From Acetobacterium sp. (lineage in GTDB: Bacteria > Bacillota > Clostridia > Eubacteriales > Eubacteriaceae): DNA of 52,466 nt. Below the pieces are notes generated by a model, which worked only from the letters and a program-made list of their open reading frames with translations, had not been told where the DNA came from and did no database searches. Below are positions 7,857-15,301 of this stretch, one piece after another (positions within the stretch are counted from its first letter, which is position 1; every line of letters begins with the position of its first letter). The stretch is from NCBI RefSeq assembly GCF_030652775.1, contig NZ_JAUSPS010000096.1, forward strand, positions 1 through 52,466, written 5' to 3'. The position numbers were made by a program, and so were the translations under genes.

Positions 7857-9716
7857 TTATAGGGTCTGAATATAATTGGTCATTTCTGCTAAGGTCAGGT
7901 AGTTGCGGATCAGGTTGGTATTCATTTTAATACCATAGGCCTTTTCGAGTTGATGGATCAGATCAATGAGACCAAGCGAATCACCGCCAAGATCAAAGAC
8001 AAAATGACTGTCCAGTGAAATCATCGCCGGGGAAATCTTCAGAATACCTGCCCAGTAATCGGCCATCTCTTTATAAAGGCCTTCAAGTGTAGACTCCGAG
8101 ATGCTGCCTAACGGGATGGCCTGATCGTAGTCACTATAGTCGCCGTTTTCCCAGGCAATAGCCAGAGCCAGACGGTTTGTTTTGCCCGAGGTGGTCTTGG
8201 GAATTTCGTCAATGATCACACCCCAGGTGATGGGAAGCTGCCAGGTGGCAGAAATGGCCTGGCCGGCGCAGGTTAAAATCTCTGGGTTTTTGGAATCACT
8301 AAAGAGAATCAGACAGTTTTCCTGAGCGATCCGATCTTTGCCCTGAACGACAATCAGGTTGGTATTTTCGGGTAAGGCCTGCTTGGCGGTCTTTTCCAGA
8401 TCCGAGACCAGATAATTTTCACCGTTGACGATAATAATATCTTTGTAGCGGCCAAAAATATTTAACCAGCCGTTTCGAAAAAAGCCCAGATCGCCGGTGT
8501 TAAACCAACCATTTTGATCCACTCCGGTAGGGGTATTTTTGTTTTTTGAATAATAACTTTGCATGACATTGGTGCCGCAAATATGGATGAGACCCAGGTA
8601 TTCCGGTTCCAGAATATTTCCGGCCAGATCTTTGATGACCACTTCGTTGCATTCATCCAAAACACCCACCGACATGCGGCCGATGGTATCATCATCGGGG
8701 TCACAGAAGAACAGCTTTTCGCCAATGGCGATGCCGCTGCCTAGAAAATAATCCATCCGGAAGGGCGAACCATAGGGGGTGTAGGCTACGCCCATGGTGG
8801 TTTCGCTGAGACCGTAGGCCGGTTTCAGGGTATCCCGGATCCAGCCCATTGCGGCTGTCTGAGCTTCGAAGGCGGTTAAGGAAAGGGGATTGACATCCTC
8901 GCCACCGCAAAAACAGATATAAACGGTGGCGAGATTCACCGCCCGATGCTGTTTAATGCCGACCTTAAGCAATAGTTCGATGCCAAACAGGGCCGCTCCG
9001 GTGACGGTGGCGGAAAACTGTGAGAGTTTTTCCAGCCAACGGTTGGGGTTTTGCACAAACTGCAGCGGGCTCATTAAATATTGGGGGAAGTTGTTGACAA
9101 TCGGAACCAGATGATAGCCGACAAAACCAAAACAGTGGGATAGCGGCAGCCAGCTTAAATAGCGTTCCTGAACCTTTTCCCGGACGATGATACTGCTGGC
9201 AATGCCGCCTTCTAACAAGTTGCGGGTGGTTAGAACGGCGCCTTTAGGAGCCGAAGAGGTGCCAGAGGTAAACTGAATCATCCCGGGATCAGTGTCGCTA
9301 ACGGAAACGATAGTTCCCGGGGAGGCTTCGGCCAAAGCCCGAAACATCAGCAGGTTATTTTCGAAGAGGGTGGTTACCCCTTCTAAATCACTGACAATAA
9401 TGGGATTTTCCAGTGAGGACAGCACACTTTGCAGGTAAGCCCGGGATTTTTCATCCTGAGCCAGGGGCAAGATGGCAGGAACCATGCCGCCCAGGATGCC
9501 CGCCCAGAAACAGGTGATCTGGGCCTGGATGCTTTTTAGCTGAAACACCAACAATGATCCTTTTTTAAGACCATAAGACTGATAACCGCCGAGAACTTTT
9601 AGAGCATCCTCAAAAAGCGCGGCATAGGTCTGAGTGAACTCCTGGCCATCGGCCTCCAGATAAGTGATGGTCACATCACTGTTTTTTAGCTTGATAAACG
9701 AGTCTTGTATATTCAT
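7857..9716 (-). CDS. acyl-AMP ligase (ANL superfamily) with C-terminal acyl-carrier domain
   Basis: 619 residues. Residues about 1-530 form an adenylating enzyme: the P-loop MIQFTSGTSSAPKG, the YGLSETTMG motif, the NTGDLGFF hinge region and a terminal PKTTSGKTNR segment containing the catalytic lysine. Residues about 545-619 form a carrier domain with the phosphopantetheine site DLGGDSLGLIDL. The architecture predicts ATP-dependent activation of a carboxylic acid and loading onto its own carrier arm, as in FAAL- or NRPS-loading-like enzymes. No condensation or thioesterase domain is present. The start is ATG 9716 after GAGGAG. It lies between the SDR and larB genes in the same direction. The substrate is unknown. 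Confidence 0.87.
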   Translation of the reverse strand: MNIQDSFIKLKNSDVTITYLEADGQEFTQTYAALFEDALKVLGGYQSYGLKKGSLLVFQLKSIQAQITCFWAGILGGMVPAILPLAQDEKSRAYLQSVLSSLENPIIVSDLEGVTTLFENNLLMFRALAEASPGTIVSVSDTDPGMIQFTSGTSSAPKGAVLTTRNLLEGGIASSIIVREKVQERYLSWLPLSHCFGFVGYHLVPIVNNFPQYLMSPLQFVQNPNRWLEKLSQFSATVTGAALFGIELLLKVGIKQHRAVNLATVYICFCGGEDVNPLSLTAFEAQTAAMGWIRDTLKPAYGLSETTMGVAYTPYGSPFRMDYFLGSGIAIGEKLFFCDPDDDTIGRMSVGVLDECNEVVIKDLAGNILEPEYLGLIHICGTNVMQSYYSKNKNTPTGVDQNGWFNTGDLGFFRNGWLNIFGRYKDIIIVNGENYLVSDLEKTAKQALPENTNLIVVQGKDRIAQENCLILFSDSKNPEILTCAGQAISATWQLPITWGVIIDEIPKTTSGKTNRLALAIAWENGDYSDYDQAIPLGSISESTLEGLYKEMADYWAGILKISPAMISLDSHFVFDLGGDSLGLIDLIHQLEKAYGIKMNTNLIRNYLTLAEMTNYIQTL

Positions 9717-9749
9717 GGAAGTCTCCTCAACAATTCTGTCTGATTCGTA

Positions 9750-10493
9750 CTAGATCATGGTATAGCCACCATCGATGGCAATGGTTTGCCCGATGATATA
9801 ATCACTGCCCGACGAGCACAGGAAAGAAATAATCCCAAAAAGGTCTGCTTCGGTGCCCAATCGTCCGGCAGGGGTATTCTTAGTGTGTTCAGTGAGGGCA
9901 TATTTGGGGAAGTTTGATTTAGCCATGTCGGTTTCGATAACACCGGGGGCAATAGCATTAACCTGGATATTAAGACGGGCAGCTTCCCGAGCCAGGGCTT
10001 TGGTAAAAGCAATGACGCCGCCTTTAGCGGCAGAATAATGGGTAAAACCCAGTCCCCCAACCCGGCCGGCGATGGAAGCAACATTAATAATCTTGCCTCG
10101 TTTCTGTTTTTCCAGGACTTTGTAAACTGCATGGGTGGCGATGAAGGTTCCGGTTAAATCGATGTCGATTACCGCTTTCCAGTCTTCTAAGGTCATGGCA
10201 CTGAAGGTTTTGACCGGGAAGATCCCGGCATTATTGATCAGGACATCGATTTTGCCGTAGGTTTCCATGACAATGTTGACCATTTTGATGGCATCTTCTT
10301 CGGAAGATATATCGCATTGCACGGCAATGCATTTGGTGGGAAGTTTTTCGGCAGCGGCTTTGGCTGTTTCGATATTACGGCCGATAATGACAATATTGGC
10401 TCCTTCATTGCTGAGATATTCAGCAAATGAATAACCAATTCCCCGGGAGGAGCCAGTAATGATAATAACCTTATCTTGATGAATCCCTGCCAT
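9750..10493 (-). CDS. short-chain dehydrogenase/reductase, 3-oxoacyl-ACP reductase-like
   Basis: 247 residues, classical SDR. The cofactor motif TGSSRGIG is at residues 13-20 and NNAG near 90; the catalytic serine, YSAAK tyrosine and lysine are at about 139, 152 and 156. The C-terminus (IDGGYTMI) is typical. It interconverts a carbonyl and an alcohol with NAD(P)H; next to a carrier-protein ligase, a carrier-bound 3-oxo substrate is plausible but not shown. The start at ATG 10493 lies only four bases after the stop of the lipoyl-protein gene, so the two are coupled; an upstream in-frame extension overlapping that gene is not conserved SDR sequence and is rejected. Confidence 0.9.
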   Translation of the reverse strand: MAGIHQDKVIIITGSSRGIGYSFAEYLSNEGANIVIIGRNIETAKAAAEKLPTKCIAVQCDISSEEDAIKMVNIVMETYGKIDVLINNAGIFPVKTFSAMTLEDWKAVIDIDLTGTFIATHAVYKVLEKQKRGKIINVASIAGRVGGLGFTHYSAAKGGVIAFTKALAREAARLNIQVNAIAPGVIETDMAKSNFPKYALTEHTKNTPAGRLGTEADLFGIISFLCSSGSDYIIGQTIAIDGGYTMI

Positions 10494-10497
10494 GGCC

Positions 10498-10734
10498 TTA
10501 GCCCTCAATTTCGCCGATGATCTGGCCGACCAGAACCCGGTCATCTTCTGCGGCCAATGTCGCAGAAAGAACCCCATCGGCTGGTGATTCGATATAGATG
10601 GAAATCTTATCAGTGGCTGCTTCGGCGATGTTATCGCCTTTTTTTACAGTGTCGCCAATAGCGACAAGCCATTGTCTTAAATTGATTTCTTCAGCGCCTT
10701 CGGCAAATTCGGGGATAGCAATTTCGTATTTCAT
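10498..10734 (-). CDS. free-standing lipoyl-domain protein
   Basis: 78 residues: a single lipoyl/biotinyl domain and nothing else. The hairpin motif EAATDKISIYIES places the modified lysine at residue 43; a DK motif marks lipoylation, whereas biotinyl domains carry MKM. It has no E2 catalytic domain or peripheral-subunit-binding domain and is shorter than glycine-cleavage H protein (about 125). It therefore acts as a mobile swinging arm for partner enzymes. It starts at ATG 10734 after AAAGGAGAACC. Directly downstream of lipB, it is the obvious target of that transferase. Which enzyme charges or discharges it is unknown. Confidence 0.88.
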   Translation of the reverse strand: MKYEIAIPEFAEGAEEINLRQWLVAIGDTVKKGDNIAEAATDKISIYIESPADGVLSATLAAEDDRVLVGQIIGEIEG

Positions 10735-10780
10735 TTTGGTTCTCCTTTAATTTTAAATTTAATTAAGCACCGCCACATGA

Positions 10781-11506
10781 CTAGGCATGGGCTGGTACGA
10801 CAGGGTGTTTTTGATCAATATTTAATTCGGTGATGGTTCGTCTAGACGTTTGGGTACCAAACATCTCATCAAAAGCCAGAATAAACTGATCTCGCAGATC
10901 AGGCAGGGTGACGGAGGGGCATCCGCAGACTGCCAGGGAGGTTATGCCCTTATCTTCAATTCCGCAAGGGATGATAGCCTTAAAATGTTCGAGGTTGGGG
11001 TTGACATTAATGGACATGCCATGGAGGGTAACCCCGTGGGATACCGCAATGCCTAAAGCGGATATTTTTCTATCCTCACCGGTCCCGGGTTCTGTCACCC
11101 AGACACCGCTGCGCCCTTTGATGCGTTTGCCTTTCAACTGATAATGGGCCAGCAGATTGATCACCACCTGTTCCAGACAGCGGACATACTGGTGAGCGCC
11201 CTTAACATACTGGTCAAAGTGCAGGATCGGCGAAACGATGAATTGACCGTTGCCATGATAGGAGATATCACCACCCCGGCTAACCGCGGTCAGGGCAATG
11301 CCCAGATCCAAAAGTTCAACAGGGGTCAGGAGCAGGTTCTTTTCATGAGTGCCCCGACCCAGGGTAATAATAGGATGATTTTCCTGGAAAAGCAGGGTGT
11401 CCGGCCAGGAACCGTCTACACATCTTTCGTGTAGCTGTTCCTGGACGATAAAGGCTTCTTCATAGGAAATCAGTCCCAGGTCAATCCAAGTGAGTTCCTT
11501 TTTCAT
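10781..11506 (-). CDS. lipB: LipB, octanoyl-[acyl-carrier-protein]:protein N-octanoyltransferase
   Basis: 241 residues. LipB moves octanoate from acyl-carrier protein to the target lysine of a lipoyl domain; LipA then inserts sulfur. The substrate-pocket motif SRGGDISYHGNGQ, the lysine in KISALGIAVSHGVTLHG and the cysteine in IIPCGIEDKGITSL fit the catalytic Lys/Cys pair of the family. The start at ATG 11506 uses a GGAGG lying inside the last codons of the activator gene, so translation is coupled. No lipA is seen in the window. Its neighbour, a minimal lipoyl protein, suggests it is dedicated to that carrier. Confidence 0.92.
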   Translation of the reverse strand: MKKELTWIDLGLISYEEAFIVQEQLHERCVDGSWPDTLLFQENHPIITLGRGTHEKNLLLTPVELLDLGIALTAVSRGGDISYHGNGQFIVSPILHFDQYVKGAHQYVRCLEQVVINLLAHYQLKGKRIKGRSGVWVTEPGTGEDRKISALGIAVSHGVTLHGMSINVNPNLEHFKAIIPCGIEDKGITSLAVCGCPSVTLPDLRDQFILAFDEMFGTQTSRRTITELNIDQKHPVVPAHA

Positions 11507-11509
11507 GCT

Positions 11510-13516
11510 CTAATCCTCCAGGTGGTACTGTTTCATTTTGCGGTATAGGGTACTCCGGGAAATACCGAGGTACTCAGCCGCTTTCTTGCGTTCGGGAAAA
11601 AGCGCCAGGGCTTTTTTGATGGTGGTGAGTTCCATGTTTTTTAAATCCACATTGGGTTGCTCGGCGGTTATCTTAATAGTTTTTGGCGGCGGTGGGGGCT
11701 CTTCTTTCGGGGTCAGTTCGGCATTGAGATTCGGCAGATAACTGGAAATAAAATAGTTATCAATACGATTGGTTTCAGTGAAATTGACCGCCTGTTCGAT
11801 GGCATTTTTAAACTGCCGCACATTGCCCGGCCACTCATATTCCTGCATGATGGCGATGGTGGAGGGGTGGAGCGGTTCAATGTATTTGCCGCAGGCCTGG
11901 GTGATGTCATTGAGAAAAAACTCAGCCAGAATCGGAATGTCCTTTTTTCGTTTCCGCAGTGGTGGAATATTTATTTGCAAAACATTCAGCCGATAGTAAA
12001 GATCTTGGCGAAACCTCCCCTTTTTAACTTCTTCGGCAAGATTTTTATTGGTGGCCGCAATCACTCGTACATCAATGGGAATATCTTTATCTCCGCCAAT
12101 ACGCTGAATATATCGCTCCTGTAAAACTCGCAGCAGAATGGTTTGGGTGTTGATGGGCATTTCGCCGATTTCATCGAGAAAAATGGTGCCGCCCTTGGCC
12201 AGTTCGAATTTTCCGATCTTACCGTGTTTACTGGCTCCCGTGAAAGATCCTTCTTCATAGCCAAAAAGCACACTCTCGATCAGGCTTTCGGGAATCCCGG
12301 CACAGTTTATGGCAATAAATGGTTGATCAGATTGACAAGCGTTGTGAATCGCCTGGGCAAACATTTCTTTACCGGTTCCGCTTTCGCCTTCCAAAAGCAC
12401 GGTTGCGCTGCCTTTGGCGGCAATTTGAGAAAGATGGAGTGACCGCAGCAGATCCGAGCTGTCGCCGATGATGTCGTCAAAGGTAAAGCGGGTCCCTTTT
12501 CGCTTGGCCTTATCAGAAACCTGGATGGTCTTATCCATATCCTTCAGCGTTGCAACAGCTCCGGCAATGGTGCCATTGTCATGAAGGATCAGCTTGCTAT
12601 TGATTAGGCAATTGATTTTTTTGCTTTTGGTAATAATGTGTTTATCTTTTTCTTCAAAGGCTGGCGGGACATTTCCGTTATGATCCAAAATCGTTTCGCC
12701 GTCCATAATCTCCAGAATGTTTTTTCCGTAAGATTCAAAGGTGGTAGTTTTTAAAATTTTGGCGCCCTGAGAATTGATACCGATGATTTTGCCCTTGACA
12801 TCCACCGCAACCACGCCATCGGTCATGGAGTCGATCACTGTGCTCAGATAGTGGTTGGTTAAATCAACCTGGCGATGGGATTCGGCAATACAAAGCTGTC
12901 GGGATATCGCTTTGGTGGCGGCAACTACCATCCCTAAGGTATGGGGGTAGGCCATTTCTTTGGGCCCGGCCATATCCATAACGCCCAGCAGTTTGCCGTT
13001 GGCATCGAGAATAGGTGCGGCTGAACAGGTCAGTTCGTGATAACATTCATAGTAGTGCTCAGCGCCGATAACCTGAATCGGTTGAAGGAGATCAATGGCT
13101 AAACCGGTGGCATTGGTTCCGGCCATGTGTTCGTTCCAGATACTGCCCCTGACCAGATTTTTGGTGAAGGCTTCCCTGAGAATAGCTTGATCGCAAATCA
13201 GTTCCAGAATAACCCCATTGGGATCGGTGAGGGTTGTCGAAAAACCAGATTTGTTCACAAATTCCTGTAATTCAACCATAAAGGGAATACTGACATCCAG
13301 AAGAATATGATTCTGTTCCAGTCGCTTTCGGAAGTTCTCTTCACTGACTGTTGGGGTACGATTCAAAGCCCGGGGATCAAGCCCAGCTTTATGACAACGC
13401 AGCCAGGAATCAATGATCGGTTTGCGGACATGATTGCCGATGTTTCCGGAAAACACAAAGTCTTCCCAGGTTCTTTTGATTAGATCAAAGTCAGCAGACA
13501 GTTTCAAAGCGTTCAC
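11510..13516 (-). CDS. sigma-54-dependent transcriptional activator, AcoR-like
   Basis: 668 residues. N-terminal GAF-like sensor (about 70-210, including [13 protein letters not shown]), a PAS domain (about 225-320, [15 protein letters not shown]), a central AAA+ domain (about 345-580: Walker A GESGTGKE, loop GSFTGA in place of the usual GAFTGA, Walker [14 protein letters not shown]) and a C-terminal Fis-type helix-turn-helix ([18 protein letters not shown]). It should bind upstream sites and drive RNA polymerase carrying sigma-54. The GTG start at 13516 is only one base from AGGAG, so TTG at 13507 may be the true start. lipB follows directly. The inducer is unknown; the probable target promoter is at 14986-15003. 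Confidence 0.9.
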   Translation of the reverse strand: MNALKLSADFDLIKRTWEDFVFSGNIGNHVRKPIIDSWLRCHKAGLDPRALNRTPTVSEENFRKRLEQNHILLDVSIPFMVELQEFVNKSGFSTTLTDPNGVILELICDQAILREAFTKNLVRGSIWNEHMAGTNATGLAIDLLQPIQVIGAEHYYECYHELTCSAAPILDANGKLLGVMDMAGPKEMAYPHTLGMVVAATKAISRQLCIAESHRQVDLTNHYLSTVIDSMTDGVVAVDVKGKIIGINSQGAKILKTTTFESYGKNILEIMDGETILDHNGNVPPAFEEKDKHIITKSKKINCLINSKLILHDNGTIAGAVATLKDMDKTIQVSDKAKRKGTRFTFDDIIGDSSDLLRSLHLSQIAAKGSATVLLEGESGTGKEMFAQAIHNACQSDQPFIAINCAGIPESLIESVLFGYEEGSFTGASKHGKIGKFELAKGGTIFLDEIGEMPINTQTILLRVLQERYIQRIGGDKDIPIDVRVIAATNKNLAEEVKKGRFRQDLYYRLNVLQINIPPLRKRKKDIPILAEFFLNDITQACGKYIEPLHPSTIAIMQEYEWPGNVRQFKNAIEQAVNFTETNRIDNYFISSYLPNLNAELTPKEEPPPPPKTIKITAEQPNVDLKNMELTTIKKALALFPERKKAAEYLGISRSTLYRKMKQYHLED

Positions 13517-13577
13517 GCTCCTTTGTTAGAGTTGTTTTTTATTTAGAAGCTGCTTGCTGTTGCTGAAAAGATAAATA

Positions 13578-13612
13578 ATCGGCATCAGGGGAGCGACCCC
13601 TGATGCCGGTTG
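13578..13612 (-). terminator. strong hairpin, probable terminator after the DUF362 gene
   Basis: CGGCATCAGGGG pairs with CCCCTGATGCCG around a 4-6 base loop, seven bases past the DUF362 stop codon on the minus strand. The downstream sequence (ATTATTTATCTTTT) is only moderately T-rich, so partial read-through into the activator operon is possible. Confidence 0.7.
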
Positions 13613-13618
13613 GAAAAT

Positions 13619-14920
13619 CTATTTACCAGCAGCCAATTTCTGAAGATCAGCATTGAGTTGAGCGAAAATATAAACTGGCGCACAGCCGGGGTAATAAGTA
13701 ACTGATTTGGCTAGCGCAGCTCCTTCTTTTACCTTATCAACAGAGGGGAAGAGTTCCCAGCAATCGCCGCAAATAAAGACGTTTTTGCCAACACAGATTT
13801 GCGGATCGAAATCGGGTACGCCGCCAGCGATAACGACTACTTCACCAGATTTTGCCAGGAATTTGTTCATGTCAATACCACTTAAAGCAAATGAGTCGAG
13901 AGCCCCACGAACATTAACAAAACAGCCGGGACAGGTTTGCTGCATTACACAGGTTAAACCGGCATACATACCAATGGGGTCGCCACCGGGACGTCGGAAA
14001 TGTTTCATAACCGATTCGATCGAGTTACCAACAACATCGATTTTGGCTAAATCGATTTCGCCCTGGCCTTCGGTTCCGGCACAGCGAATGGCAGGAATTT
14101 CCATCGGTTCAAAGCCCATAATCGAACAGGCAACCGAGTCAACGGCAACGGTATCGGTTCCGGCGATCATTAAGTTCATTTCAATGGGCGAACCAGCGTG
14201 AGGTCCCTGACCCTCCATCCCGATAACCGAGTCAACAATGGTGAGATCGGCATGACGGATTCTGTACATATCAGCCATTTTCTGGCCCAGTTCGATCCGA
14301 TGAGCACCTTGCTGTTGATCATTGGGATGACAGTTAGGGATGATCCCATTCCAGTTTTTAAGGCCTAAGGTAACGGTTCCAGCTAAATGAACCTTCATTT
14401 TTGGTAGGTTGATGACCACATCGGCATCCAGGAAAGGTTTAAAGACCGTGGCATGTTTAAATAATTTTGCCCCTTCGATTTCCACCGCAACAACATCATG
14501 TTCATCAAAATAGATGACTTCATCAGCACCGCCAAGTTTGGCTGCTTCTTCCATTTTCGAATCTTTGAAGGCAGGTTTGGCTCGGCCAACATGCATCCCT
14601 AATGATGGATTATCACCAACGACTACTTTTCCGGCCTTGGAGTTTTTCTTTACATAAGAAACAACAGCTTCAATGGTTCGCGGATCAACGACGGCGTGGC
14701 TTTCTGGCGGCGCCTGGAAAGCAAGGTTTGGTTTAATTAAGACAGTATCGCCTTCTTTGATGATAGTATCAAGGGAACCTATTGCTAATTCAACTGCTTC
14801 GGCAACAGCGGCTTCAATTTTTCGAACATCCTCTTCAATACGAACATATTTTCCGCCCATGAATGAGGCATTGCCTTCTGGTTGTGCAACCTTTACAACA
14901 GATACTTTTGTTTTACTCAT
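13619..14920 (-). CDS. DUF362 domain-containing protein with C-terminal cysteine clusters
   Basis: 433 residues, soluble. The DUF362 signatures are all present: TVLIKPNLAFQ, KVVVGDNPSLG, DADVVINLPKMKVH followed by LGLKNWNGIIP, and TDTVAVDSVACSIMG. The last third has cysteines at about 324, 330, 333, 376, 384, 387 and 413 (CPGC and CGDC among them), suggesting a metal or Fe-S site rather than a ferredoxin fold. The family has no agreed function. The gene is preceded by a -24/-12 promoter and activator sites and followed by a hairpin, so it looks like the main induced product of the adjacent activator. Start ATG 14920 after AAGGAGATTATC. Family sure, role unknown. Confidence 0.88.
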   Translation of the reverse strand: MSKTKVSVVKVAQPEGNASFMGGKYVRIEEDVRKIEAAVAEAVELAIGSLDTIIKEGDTVLIKPNLAFQAPPESHAVVDPRTIEAVVSYVKKNSKAGKVVVGDNPSLGMHVGRAKPAFKDSKMEEAAKLGGADEVIYFDEHDVVAVEIEGAKLFKHATVFKPFLDADVVINLPKMKVHLAGTVTLGLKNWNGIIPNCHPNDQQQGAHRIELGQKMADMYRIRHADLTIVDSVIGMEGQGPHAGSPIEMNLMIAGTDTVAVDSVACSIMGFEPMEIPAIRCAGTEGQGEIDLAKIDVVGNSIESVMKHFRRPGGDPIGMYAGLTCVMQQTCPGCFVNVRGALDSFALSGIDMNKFLAKSGEVVVIAGGVPDFDPQICVGKNVFICGDCWELFPSVDKVKEGAALAKSVTYYPGCAPVYIFAQLNADLQKLAAGK

Positions 14921-14985
14921 GATAATCTCCTTTTGGTATAGTCACCATATATTTGTCCATAAGCATGGACGTACAGTTATATACC

Positions 14986-15003
14986 CGCAATAATCATGCC
15001 AAA
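14986..15003 (-). promoter_or_regulatory. sigma-54 (-24/-12) promoter of the DUF362 gene
   Basis: On the minus strand TTGGCATGATTATTGC fits the sigma-54 consensus YTGGCACG-N4-TTGC with one change (T for C in the -24 box) and exact GG-to-GC spacing. It ends 66 bases before the DUF362 start codon. Confidence 0.82.
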
Positions 15004-15053
15004 ACAATGTGTCCCAGAAAAAACCTAAAACCGAGATTCTTAATGTGTTATTG

Positions 15054-15109
15054 GTGTGTCATGTGTCAAAATCGGACATAGTAGTGTGTCATTATAACAC
15101 GTGACACAC
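15054..15109. promoter_or_regulatory. upstream activator sites: repeated TGTGTCA elements and a perfect dyad
   Basis: GTGTGTCA occurs at 15054-15061, TGTGTCA at 15062-15068 and GTGTGTCA at 15084-15091; the last forms a perfect inverted repeat with TGACACAC at 15102-15109. The cluster starts about 50 bases beyond the -24 element, the usual place for an enhancer-binding protein. The rest of the 380-base gap between the DUF362 gene and the 15302 gene holds this promoter, a possible promoter at 15182-15190 and otherwise A+T-rich sequence. Confidence 0.72.
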
Positions 15110-15181
15110 GAATTAAGCCTTAATCAAAAAAGAGATGGTAAACTGAGTTTCAAATTAGTAGTATTCGATGGGAATGTTTTT

Positions 15182-15190
15182 TGTTATAAT
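15182..15190 (+). promoter_or_regulatory. extended -10 element, possible promoter of the flavodoxin fusion gene
   Basis: TGTTATAAT is a perfect extended -10 sequence, about 110 bases before the start at 15302. No good -35 box is seen. Confidence 0.45.
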
Positions 15191-15301
15191 CTTATGATAT
15201 GAGGTATTATATACTAAGTAGAAAAAATTACCGATGCGAAAGTTTGGCGTTTGGTTCATAATACTTTTGTAATTTAATTAAAATAAGAAAGTGAGGATAA
15301 T

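Noticed and set aside
11657..12124. Open frame of 155 codons opposite the sigma-54 activator
   Set aside because: The activator's AAA+ motifs are intact on the other strand; the antisense product has no known features.
13707..14201. Open frame of 164 codons antisense to the DUF362 gene
   Set aside because: No start context and no domain; the DUF362 reading has many family motifs.
13619..14920. DUF362 gene as the missing LarA racemase
   Set aside because: The motifs are those of DUF362, not of the LarA/DUF2088 family. A link to the NPN cofactor is kept only as an inference.
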